64,000 nt of DNA from Rhizophagus irregularis (Eukaryota; Glomeromycota; Glomeromycetes; Glomerales; Glomeraceae): the NCBI RefSeq assembly GCF_026210795.1, contig NC_089441.1:1302001-1366000 (forward strand). The letters are read 5' to 3'. Positions within the stretch are counted from its first letter, which is position 1. Each line of letters opens with the position of its first letter. The translations under genes were made by a program, and so were the position numbers. The notes below the pieces were generated by a model. The model was given only the letters and a program-made list of their open reading frames with translations. It made no database searches and was not told the origin of the DNA. Of the stretch, positions 20,690 to 31,274 are shown piece after piece.

Positions 20690-21720
20690 AATGGTATCAG
20701 GACATTTTTCCGAAGCAATTTCGCCGAAGGGATGTTTACGTTTCGCCGAAACCCCATTTCATCGAATTCCATTTCGCCGAAGCCATTTCGCCGAACGGAA
20801 AGAAGTCTTAGATTGGTGAATTTCATGATCAGAAATAGATTTGAACATTAGCCAATAATTATCATTTATGATTTTGAAGTTTTTTGATTTTCTGTTGATT
20901 TTTTAATTGAAGAAATCGATCATCAGTTTTTTTTTTTAAAAAAAAACATCAAACAAATATTTTGTGCATACAAGCATTTATATGTTAATAAAAAACTATA
21001 ACACAAAATATAATTACTTTTTCGTGAATATTTTAAACGTTTTCAAGAAAATAAAGTTATTTATTTTATTACGTAACATATAATATCAGTTATTTGAATG
21101 TTAAAGTGATATTATCATAAAAGAAAAGATACTTACAAAAAAAAAAATGAAAAGAATTGTTTTGTTAAAACATTTATATAATTTTTATTCTTATTGCAAA
21201 AATAGATGACGTGAAAAAAAAATGTAAAATAGAAACTAAAAAAAAAAATGAAAATATTAAAGTACTCAATCAATAATCGAAGATATACTTTACGTCTAAG
21301 TTTATACGTCTAAGTTTTATTATTTTATACATTAATTTGGGTTATTAATTGACCAGCGCTATATATTCGGCTTAAATTAACGTATTAATACATGTAATAC
21401 GTGCCAAGAATTTTTCATTTGTATATTCGAGTGTAAATCAGAATATCTATTAAGTTCCTGATGTAATTTAATAAATAAATAAAAAAAAAAAATTTTATTT
21501 TTATAAAAGTGATAATCACTATCAATGGCTTCGGGTAAAATGGAATTCGGTGAAATGGCTTTCGGCGAAATGGACGATTCGGTGAAATGGCTATCGGCGA
21601 AATGGACGATTTGGTGAAATGGAATTCGGCGAAATGGACGATTTGGTGAAATGGCCGTCCCATTCCTTCGGTGAAACGTCCCATCCTTCGGCGAAATGTA
21701 CCAGAAATGTCATGATCGAC
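20690..21720. repeat. Fold-back element built from TTCGGCGAAATGG repeats
   Basis: The left block (~20700-20800) carries CCATTTCGCCGAA-type units and the right block (~21520-21715) carries the same units in inverse orientation (TTCGGCGAAATGG, about ten variants). The ~700 bp between is A/T-rich without a gene. Outer borders are also roughly inverted (GGACATTT..CCGAAG against CTTCGGCGAAATGTACC). The translated array (minus 21415-21684) gives a repetitive HF.E.F peptide that I regard as spurious. Confidence 0.7.
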
Positions 21721-22857
21721 ATGTGATATGCCCGATGATAAAGGTACCAGATTGACCGGAGAAAATATAGTTAAATAGCCGAAAATTAAACAAATTAATT
21801 TTTGATTTAGTACTATTCGAGTATATTTACTCGGGTTCAGGGTTTCATTGAAATAAGTTTCAAAGTTAAACTAAACTGAATTTATAATATTCGGTGTAAA
21901 TAAGTAGTAAAAAAATTGTAAATATGAATGTGATAATACATATGAAACAGCTGAAAAAATTTATTATTTATAATTAAGCGTGTGAATGAACATTAGAATG
22001 GTATTCTCTGTAATGTATCAGATATAGACCAACAATACAATAGAAATGCACGAGTTTTTTAGGTAAGTTGGGTAAGTTCAAAATTTTATTTACTGCTTTA
22101 ACAGTTGATTATCAAAAAAAAAAATAATAATTTAACTTTTTTTTTATTATTTGTTTTATTTATTTATAAAGAGTTAAGAAAATCAAAAGATAACGATAAT
22201 AATCCATTTTCGGATTTAAATCCGGTTTCTTTGATTCGAATTAAAATTCGAATAAAACAAAAAGAATCGGATATAAATAAATCCGAAACCTGAAAGTTAA
22301 TATGTTCCTTCGTTTCACGGATAATCCGAAAGAAATGAAGGATACCGGATATATTATAGGTTAAAATTAAAAAATAAATTCGAAACGTTAATTTGTCATA
22401 ATAACGAGCGACTATTTATCTATTTCTATTTTAAATATTAATTTTAAAATTGATCAGTATTATTTTATTATTTTGTGCAATGAATTAAAAAACACCAATT
22501 TCAGCAATTTCAATAATTTCAATAATTTGAGCAATTTCAGCAATTTCAGCAATTTCAATAATTTCAATAATTTCAATAATTCAGAGATTATCAGAATAAA
22601 ATATATTACACGCTATTATTTTTATTTTTCAAATATCAAATATTCGAAAACAACTTCAATTGATAAAATAATACATAAAAAAAAATATTAATAATAATGC
22701 ATAAAATAAATATTTACATAACTTTTTTTAACAAACCTATTTTAATCATGAATAAAGAGTTGAAAAATAAGGAATGTAGACAAGGATATCGAAAAAGAAT
22801 TATGATTTTTTCTTTATATTAATTAAACTACCGTATATAACTGTTGAAAAACAGAAT
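21721..22857. other. Intergenic with degenerate CCGGAT-type repeats
   Basis: ~22200-22350 holds imperfect inverted phrases around TTCGGATTTAAATCCGG and CGGATAATCCG, similar in vocabulary to blocks at 33.46-34.55 kb and 51.47-52.0 kb. A 9-bp tandem array is listed separately. No supportable gene. Confidence 0.45.
22497..22577. repeat. 9-bp tandem repeat (AATTTCARY-like), about 9 units
   Basis: Consecutive units AATTTCAGC and AATTTCAAT with one AATTTGAGC. The plus-strand open frame through it reads as NF/SNF repeats and is not a convincing gene. Confidence 0.8.
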
Positions 22858-23616
22858 TTAAGTTGAAGGATTAATAGTGATATTAAATCCAGGGATATCA
22901 AACCTATATGTATGAGAATTAACATGTAAATTATCATGCGGAAAAGAAGGATTCAAAATAGGTTGGTGCTGATTTTTATCGTAAATTTGATGCGTTTCAT
23001 CATTACTATGGATATAGTGTTGTGGTTGTGAAGAATATTGTGAGTTTGGATCATCAATAATATAATCATTTGTGAAAGTTGAAGGATTAATAATGATTTC
23101 AAGTCCAGGAATTTCGAATCTAAAGATAATATTAGAATCTTCACACGGTAAAGGAAGATTCAAAAAAGGTTGTTGCGGATTCTTATCGTAAAATTGTTGC
23201 GTTTCAGCATCGTTATAGTTAAATGGTTGTGTAAGAGTGGAGGGTTGTGAAGAATATTGTGAGATTGAATCATCATTGATATGTTGTTGCATAGGGATAG
23301 AACATGATGTAGTATATTGTGTTGTGGGAATAATACAATCATAATTATTGTTATCGTCTATATAATGTGGAATTAGTGTCGGTGAATCATGAACAACAGA
23401 AGGAATTTGTTCATTAAAATCGTAATTAATATATTGAACATTCTTAGTATTATTGCATGATAAAGGCATAGAGATTGGTAAAGAATAATGCGCAGTAGAA
23501 TCTCGTTCGTTTGTTAGTTGTTGTATGTGTGGTGGAAAATATTGTGGAGAAATAATATATTCAGCTCGTTCATCTCTTGGGTGCTGTTCTTCAAATGAAC
23601 TAAAATTTTCATACAT
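22858..23616 (-). CDS. Gln/Asn/Pro-rich hypothetical protein with internal duplication
   Basis: Minus-strand single-exon frame, 252 residues, start at 23616. Rich in Q, N, P, Y and S with no transmembrane segment. The C-terminal half is two diverged copies of a ~70-residue unit: copy 1 from SQYSSQPSTLTQPF to RFEIPGLEIIINPST and copy 2 from SQYSSQPQHY to YRFDIPGFNITINPST at the very end. The DNA shows the same duplication, so it arose within the gene. The hydrophobic 'RFxIPGxxIxINPST' box at each unit end is the best-conserved part and may be a short interaction motif (inference). Family not recognised; an N-terminal domain in an unseen upstream exon is possible. Confidence 0.6.
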   Translation of the reverse strand: MYENFSSFEEQHPRDERAEYIISPQYFPPHIQQLTNERDSTAHYSLPISMPLSCNNTKNVQYINYDFNEQIPSVVHDSPTLIPHYIDDNNNYDCIIPTTQYTTSCSIPMQQHINDDSISQYSSQPSTLTQPFNYNDAETQQFYDKNPQQPFLNLPLPCEDSNIIFRFEIPGLEIIINPSTFTNDYIIDDPNSQYSSQPQHYIHSNDETHQIYDKNQHQPILNPSFPHDNLHVNSHTYRFDIPGFNITINPST

Positions 23617-25491
23617 TGTTATGATACAGAAAAGACAATAATAATTAAAAGTTGTAAATTTGTTTTTATTGAGTTTGACGTGAAAAAAGGGAGATATTTT
23701 TTTTTTATTCCTTTTTAAATGTTTTTTTTGATGAATTGCATGAATAATGTAACAACATAATTATCTATTGTTTATCATTCAATTACTCACGTATTTGATC
23801 GGTTGTTTATTTTTTCCTTAAATCGAAATCTAAAAATGGAAATCTTTATTAGGTACGATAAGATAGTCATTCGAAATTCTTAAAGCATTATTCAAAATTG
23901 GTGAAATTAAAAATAAATCCCACCTTCTATTTATACAGATTACACAAGAATGAATCCAATCCCAGATTTATTTCTCGCGTAATTGATGATTTATTTGTTT
24001 GTTGTAAAAAATTCAAACAACAAGTTACACAATGTTTAAACAAACAAAAGAAGCCTTGCTTATCAGCAAAAATGTAATTGATGTAATTGATGTGTAACAT
24101 AAAGTATAATTTCAATAGGTGTACTTACCTTAGATAATCATGTTACAAAGAAATTAATAATCCTGTTTTTAATATGATATAATGGCCAATAAAATTTTAA
24201 TTTTAAACCCATATGTTTTATTATTCGTGATTTAAATGTCCTCCACTTAAATTTCTGTAAAGTAATAATCAAATGACAATTAACGATTTCTAAAAGATTT
24301 TTCTTATGCGAATTTTCATTTTATTTAGTAAAAAAGTTTCAAATATTTATTTATTTATTAAGGTGACACAAAATGATCACTTATTATTTGTTTTTTTTTT
24401 TAAAAAAAAAAAGGTTTTCGGCGGAAGTTTCCGATATTTATTACAAAGAAAAAAGTGGTAATAATAATTAAACTTTTAAAATGTATCCAAATCTAGTGCA
24501 TTAACAATAAGATTTTTTTTTTTTCGGAACATATGAATAAATAAAGTTAAGGCGTTCTTGTTTATTTTAGAAATATTAAAAAATGAGCTCATTTCAACCT
24601 TTGACAAATAAAAGGAAAAAAAAACGGGATGAATAACAAGCTTTAATTAAAAAAAAAACAGGAAAAGGAACAACATTTTTATCATACGTATAAATACGGT
24701 AGTCATATGTTAAGTTTTGGTCTTTCATTGTGACATTTTTACAAAACCGGGGAAACATGATGATCGACATGGGACCCGGCGCCTGTTACCCTTAACTGAA
24801 CGTCATCACGTGAATTTACATGTATTTTTGGCACCTCACGATTGGGCGTAATTTTAAATTATCGAAGTGTTACATTTTTTGCCAAGAATTTTTTTATTGA
24901 AAAACTTGTAAGGTAATGATTTTTTGATAAAAATTACTACTATAAATGATTACTATATTCGATTATCTCATGCACACAAATAAATTTTTCAAAATTAATT
25001 TCCTCAATAGTAATAATCGTTTCGAGAAATTCATTATATCTAGATAAAATAATTGAACATGATTACAAAAAAATATAAACATTATTTGTTTCAAAGATTA
25101 CAAAAAATAATTGTCATTGTTAATCACAATTATTCATATTATAAAGTGTTACTAAGTTTTTTAACATTAAAAGTGTAAATTTAGAATCCGCTTACCTTTC
25201 TTTGGATCAAAATGTTTGCCAAGAAAAGAGATGAAATTAAAGTCACGTGTTCTATAATTTATTTTATTATTACGGATAAGGTTAGTGTTTAATGAATTTA
25301 TTATGTAGCTATGACGAATCAGGAATTTATTATCCCCTATTTATTCTATATAATATATGGGCTTAGCATTTTTTATTGCAATCTTGAAAAAAAATTTGAT
25401 TTGAATTTTTTTTTCGGGTTTCGTAAAAATAGCGCTCAAAAAAATTTTTTTTTTATTTTATACATATTTATATATTTTTTTTGTTTTCATT
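23617..25491. other. Intergenic, no gene recognised
   Basis: A/T-rich; a T11/A11 palindrome at ~24391-24412. Short open frames here show no domain and strongly skewed composition. Confidence 0.5.
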
Positions 25492-26155
25492 ATGACTGTT
25501 ATGGATTCTACAAGTATAAAAATATGGTATTCACAATTACATTCTTTAGAAAAGAATTTATTTTTCATCATTATGTGTTATGCAATTATTTCGATTTCAT
25601 CAAGTGTGGGATTATTACTTTTACAATTTAATTCCATCATGAACATTTCTTGGTTATTTTATTTATTCGTATTAGGTTTAGTCACTGCAAGTTTTATCAC
25701 TGTAAGTGGTTTTTTTTATTTTTTTTTTTCGTTGGTTGATTCAAAACATTTCATTTAATAATTGCTTCGCTTTCTTTTCGTATAAAGTTCACCTCAAGAT
25801 CATTATTATATTTTACCGTTTTCACCATGACAAATTCAGTTTCTATATTAATCTATTTCGTTTTAATACAATTCGTGAATGATGTATGCGAATCTCTTGT
25901 TTGTATAAAACATATTAGATTCATAAAACAAACGGCTTTTGTATTATTTATATTTTCTATATTATTTGAATTAAATTTTATTTTCTTTGGTTATGCGATT
26001 TGGGTAAAAAGGTATGAAAATTTCTCTTATAATTATATGTTGTTATTATTTACATTTTCTTTTTTTTTTTTTAAAAAAAAAAAATTAATATATATATTAT
26101 TTTTTTTTACAGGGTATGGAGACAAAGTCATGATTACAGAAAGCTTTATGTTTAA
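25492..26155 (+). CDS. Small multi-pass membrane protein, paralog 1
   Basis: Proposed exons 25492-25701, 25788-26011 and 26113-26155, 158 residues. About four hydrophobic segments: FFIIMCYAIISISSSVGLLL, a second within WLFYLFVLGLVTASFITV, a third in SVSILIYFVLIQFV, and a fourth in FVLFIFSILFELNFIFFGYA, ending KRVWRQSHDYRKLYV. Start chosen because the paralog at 26872-27629 has the same layout: phase-0 first intron, a 224-nt middle exon and a 43-nt last exon. Shared residues include H.LE (HSLEK/HPLER), VLIQF..DVCE / NLIQF..GLCE, FSILFE and GY.IW. Function unknown. Long T-runs downstream may be 3' UTR or repeat. Confidence 0.72.
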
Positions 26156-26184
26156 GGAAATTTATGATTTGATAGATATTTTTT

Positions 26185-26310
26185 GTATTATTATTTTTTT
26201 TTCCTCCTTTTTTTTCATTTTATTTTTTTTTGTATTATTTTTTTTTTTTTTTGTATTATTCTTTTTTTCATTTTCTTTTCTTATATATTGCATCTTTTTC
26301 TTTGAAAGTG
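26185..26310. repeat. Polypyrimidine (T-rich) tract
   Basis: Runs of T broken by single A, C or G. An open frame through it gives only phenylalanine-rich peptide and is rejected as coding. Confidence 0.7.
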
Positions 26311-26314
26311 AGAG

Positions 26315-26510
26315 ATCAAAATCAAAAATCATATTTTCTTCTTCTTCTCTTTAAAAGAGAGATCAAAAATTATATTTTCTTTTCTTCTTCTTCTTCTTCT
26401 TCTCTTTAAAAGGGAGAGATCAAAAATTATATTTTCCTTTTCTTCTTCTTCTTCTCTTTAAAAGAGAGAGAGAGATCAAAATTTATATTTATTTTCTATC
26501 TTTTTTTTTA
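26315..26510. repeat. Three-unit minisatellite with TTC microsatellite cores
   Basis: Units of ~55-70 bp, each containing ATATTTTC, a variable (TTC)n run, CTCTTTAAAAG, then GAGAGATCAAAA. Unit length varies through the (TTC)n and (GA)n runs. Confidence 0.8.
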
Positions 26511-26871
26511 AAAAAAAGTCTAGTAGAAATCACATCACAGAAAGAAAATAGAACCGAAAAAGAACAAAATTAAAAAAAAAAAGAAATTATTTGAAAATCT
26601 TTTTTTATAAATAAAAAGAAAAAAAGATTAATACACAATCATATCCATTTTTAATATTATTAATTATATTAAATTAATCTAGAAGAGATGATGATGATGT
26701 TAGAAGATTTGTGATTGAAAAAAAAATAATAAATAAAACAGGTAAAAAAAAATAGAATTACTTTTACGTATTCTTTATATTCCTTTTTTTTTTTTAATAC
26801 TTACGTTTTACATATTATTAGCGTTGGTAATAAAAATACAATATACGAAAAAAAGTAAATTATTATTATTA

Positions 26872-27629
26872 TTAAGCCGTATACGGCGTGGTATCGTTCT
26901 TAAAATTCCAAATCCTAAATATTGAGATAATTGAGATAAAAAAAAGAAGAGAAAAAAAAGGTCAATATTCCGAGAAAAAAAAATTAAAAGATTTTTTTAA
27001 AAAAAATCAAAAAAATCGAAAAAAAAAGAAAAATTTTTTTCTTACCCTTTTCTCCAAATCTCGTAACCTATATAAATATAACCAACTTCAAATAAGATGG
27101 AAAATGCAAGTAATAAATAAGAACTTCTGAATAAAGTGACACCAGGTTCTAAACAAAAAATCGGTTCACATAATCCAGATAAGAATTGAATTAAATTATA
27201 ATAAAGTAAGATTGGGAATATATTTGATACGATAAAAATAACAAAATAGACAAAGAATTGAAAATAAATCTAAAAAAGAAAATAAAAAAAATAAAAAGAA
27301 AGTTAATTAATAGAAAAATCAAACAAAAAAATATTATTTGTTTTTTTTAAAAAAAATAATTATTATATATATATTTTACTTACCACAAAAAAACTTCCTA
27401 TAATTAAACTTGGTACAGTCATATAAAATACCAAATCTGAAATATTTATTAAACCATCTAATTGATAATTTAATATATTACTAATTAATATAGTTGAAAA
27501 TATCGTATTTAATGTACTAGCGTAAATAAATAACCTTTCTAAAGGATGAAATATTAAAATACGCTGTCGAAATTTTTTACTAAATTGTTGCGTATAAGAT
27601 GATATTTCTTCTATATATAAATGCCCCAT
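26872..27629 (-). CDS. Small multi-pass membrane protein, paralog 2
   Basis: Minus strand, exons 27629-27384, 27269-27046 and 26914-26872, 170 residues. N-terminus MGHLYIEEISSYTQQF, then ILIFHPLERLFIYASTLNTI, ILNYQLDGLINISDLVFYM, the middle exon with FVYFVIFIVSNIFPILLYY, NLIQFLSGLCEPIFCLEPG, SILFEVGYIYIGYEIWRKG and a short tail KNDTTPYTA. About four membrane spans. Exons 2 and 3 have exactly the same lengths as in the plus-strand neighbour (224 and 43 nt), so both genes come from one ancestor. The two lie tail to tail ~715 bp apart. Family function unknown. Confidence 0.72.
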
Positions 27630-29234
27630 GTTTTTTAAAAATACAAAGAAAAAAAAAAAAAAAAAAAAGAGAGAGAGAATGAAAATAAAAAGTTTATTCT
27701 TCCTATTCTATTTCTTATATTTATTCGAGATTTTCTTATTATTACTTTTTTTTTCCGAAAATACCCAACGCTAGAACAAAACAAGTAAATCAAACCCAAA
27801 AATATAAAATACAATAATCCTTATGTAACGCTGATTTACAAAACGCATCAAAAATTTACAATCCCTTCCTTGCCCTATTAAATTAATTACACCGCAGAAA
27901 TGGTAAAATCACGCGAAATAATTTTTTTAAAAAAAACCACTTTTTTTTACAGGAAATCTCGTTTAAATAAATAAATTTTTATTAATTACACAAAGGCTTA
28001 AAAAGTTCGGATCCGCCCGTCGTTCGGAGAATTACAAATAGATAGAATAGAAAGATCCGATGATCTAACGTAATTACACAAACTAGTAAAAATGGTAAAA
28101 ACAAGATTCTGATGGATGCACACTATCTACCAAGAAAAAAAAAGACACGGATTTTTAGATGTTCCATGCAAAGAATAGAACAATACATTATATTTTAATG
28201 GTGTGTAACAGTGTAAGTTCTATATTCATATATAATTTCTGTTATTAAATAAAAAAAAGGAACAAATTAATTACAATAATGCAAATAACTTCTTCACGCC
28301 GAGCTTTCTTATGCTAGCCCATTTATTTCATTTTTAATTATATTTGTTTACAATATAAGGATAGCATTTATACGATGTATAGTAACACAATTCTAATAGC
28401 AGCAATAAAGAACGTTATTACGTATATACGTGTATTTTTAGACTGGTCTAGCCGTTCAGATCAACAAAAGGCATATCAATAACAATCACGTGATCGAATG
28501 TTGCTTTATTATCCAATCACAAACCGACAGGTTAAAACAAAGAAAATAATAAAACGTGCTTTTAAATTAGTTTGTTCATTGAACACGTTGTTATTTATTG
28601 TGACTTGTGAGTAAAGAGTGTGCGCGCTATGTCAAAAGTTTACAAATAATTTAAAAAGTTTTAAACAATTAGCATGTATACAAAATTAATTTTGTTTATT
28701 AAATGTAAATATTTGTTCTTTTTTTTATAATGTTAGCTTGCATTTTCTCAAACTATTAATGATATACTCCTTTTCCTGTCATACGTGTTTAATAAAGGGG
28801 TTCGCGTAACATGTGACATCTGTACATCTTTATTGCGCACGTGGCTTTTTTTTTGTGCTAATATTCGTTCATCATTGTTAAATAAGATTAACGATTTTTT
28901 TTTTTATTTTGAATATTATCCTCAAAATACGTTTAAAATTTTAACTAGAGATTCTAAAAATACTTTCCCTATTATCATATAGAGTTATTTGGTGTAAAGT
29001 TGATAAAATTAAAATTATTGTAATGCTGATAATAAGAAATAATGACTCGTAATAATAATTATGATGATAAAATTCAGAGATAATGTATCAAAATACTATC
29101 AGCTCTTGATATAACGATTGCTTTATAACGAAATTTTCTAAACACGTGACATTTAACCAATCAATGAATCAAATACGTCATATTTTCCGGTTTAATCTAA
29201 AAAAAATAAGTAAAAAGAGCAAATAACAATTTAT

Positions 29235-29275
29235 ACCGGGGTTACCTCCCCTATGGAGGAGCAGCTAAATAAAGT
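29235..29275 (+). other. Small hairpin followed by A/T-rich tail
   Basis: CCTCC-CCTAT-GGAGG (29245-29259) followed by AGCAGCTAAATAAAG and a T-run. A hairpin with a similar 5-nt loop and similar flanks is at 60052-60070. Possibly the 3' end of a short retroelement; function unproven. Confidence 0.3.
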
Positions 29276-29837
29276 ATTTTTTTTTTTTTACATTAATAGT
29301 AAATTTAATTGATTATTCATAACTTATTTTTGATATTTTTAAATGCTTCTAAAAAAATATTTTTTTAAAAATTTAACAAAAAGTTAACAAAAATTTAAGG
29401 TTACCGGAAACTTCAGTCACGAATTCTACCGCTGTTGGTGCGTGACTGGATTTTTCATGTAATATTTAGCAAGAATTTAAGGATAAAAAGATGTTATAAA
29501 TTAGAGAAGCCAACGCTATTTAAGAGCAAAAAGAGAGAACTCGTCTCAGATAATCTAAAATACATCTTTCCATTTTCAGTTCCACCGAAAAGGAAAATAG
29601 ACTTTTAAAATTCTCATCTTTTGTTACTACTAATTATACGTCTAGAATGTGAAAAAATACCACCTGAACAAAGGAAAGAAAAGGGTATTTGTGTAGTTTT
29701 TTTTTGAGATGTATTTATATAATATGAATAAATTTTTTTTACTTATATAACCATAATATATGTTATGTGACAACACAGCTGCAATAGTCATATAATATAA
29801 AAATAAAAAATGATTAATTATATCATATTCTAATAAT

Positions 29838-30023
29838 CCCTGTAAAAAAAGTCGATCCGTTTTTTATATTCCGCCTTTTTTCCGTAAAAGGCTCATATTT
29901 CCGGAATTAATAACCTTATATCACGGAATTTACCGAATCATTTACATTTTCCGTGAATGGATCCGTGAAAGGCTCACTTTTACGGAGTTTTTCCAGAAAT
30001 AACGGATAAAATTTTTTTATAGG
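29838..30023 (-). mobile_element. MITE-like repeat, copy B
   Basis: Reverse-complement relative of 5166-5351: starts CCCTGTAAAAAAAGTCGATC, contains TTTCCGTGAATGGATCCGTG and CATATTTCCGGAATTAATAA, ends ACGGATAAAATTTTTTTATAGG. Same length (~186 bp) and order, with scattered substitutions. Confidence 0.75.
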
Positions 30024-31274
30024 AAATAAGTCTCATTTATCGCACCGATCAATTTTTAATTTGCTACATGACACAGCTAATAAAAATTTAATCAGGTATA
30101 TAAAAAAGATTTTATCCGACAAATACAACAACTAGCCTACTATTCATTTATCTAATTACATAATATCAACTAATTTTTTTTTCGTTTTCGATTAAAATCA
30201 TAGATCGTCATCATTGTATATCACGTTTTTTATGAAATAGGAAATGATGGACCAAATTAATTTTTTTACGCAGGTCGACCAATCAAGCGCTTAAAAATAA
30301 TCATGAAACACTCTATAAAAAATCTTTTTCATATGTTCTTCACAAAATTATCTTCAGTATTCACTAAATTTTTTTAAAAAATTCATCAAAGAAAATGAGT
30401 TCACATACTAAAATGAATGTTCAATAAACAGTTGAGAATAATCATTGCATAAGGCTGATAATTAGATTCCATAAAATGAGCGTCGCCGAATTGGATTCAT
30501 ATACACCAAGAGCGAAACTGACTACTTTTTGTCTTAACGGCCTATTATTGATATTCCTGCTATGTAAAGAAATTTCCCATCATGGGATGAAAATACATTA
30601 ACGTTATATATATAATTGTCATCATTTGTTCCACTTTTTTTGATTTTGGTAAGCGACGATTCTTTTACGTGGTTACTAATTAATAATGATGTTAAAACTT
30701 AAAATTACAGTTTTATGTAGATAATAAAATACCATTTTTTAATCGATAAACTTTTCACAATTAAAGCAATAAAATTTGGTAACTCGATTGTCATAGATTT
30801 TTTTTAGTTAGACGATGCAAAATATAACTTTCAGTTTTCATATTCCAGAAATTCTGATTTCTGAAATTTAATTTTTTTTTATATTTATGAAGTATATTAA
30901 AACTATATAATTCATTTATTTAATATAATCTAACTGTTGGAAAAATAAATGGCTTATTTATACTATATAAAGTGAACAATACTGATTTACTAAAAAAGTT
31001 CGTTAAACAGGTTAATCAAAAGCAAATTTTGATATGAGAAACAATTTTCTAACTTTCATTTTACTATCATACATGAAAATGAATTGGTAATAAAAAATTA
31101 GGTTAAGATATTATTGTAATTACAATAAATCACTATTCAGCAATTATAGCTAATTTTAAAGTTTATATAAAATCAATCCATCTATGGTTTAATGTAACTA
31201 AACATTAATATATTTGTATATTATATTTACAGTACTGTATAATATAAAAACAAAATTGGGTTTAAATATTATAA

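Larger units (their letters stand above)
27630..31274. other. Intergenic region upstream of membrane paralog 2, downstream of kinase 3
   Basis: About 3.6 kb of A/T-rich DNA. Apart from MITE copy B and a small hairpin with an A-rich tail (listed), no gene, tRNA or further element is supportable. A 65-codon open frame at 28785-28982 lacks any recognisable feature. Confidence 0.5.

Noticed and set aside
21415-21684. Minus-strand repetitive protein (HFxExPF repeats)
   Set aside because: It is translation of the TTCGGCGAAATGG array of a fold-back element.
25311-25631. Open frame overlapping the first membrane paralog
   Set aside because: Different frame from the exon confirmed by the paralog's gene structure; it is a shadow.
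25827-26354. Reading the membrane gene straight through to a Phe-rich C-terminus
   Set aside because: The paralog supports splicing at 26011/26113 with a 43-nt last exon; the Phe-rich part is only the polypyrimidine tract.
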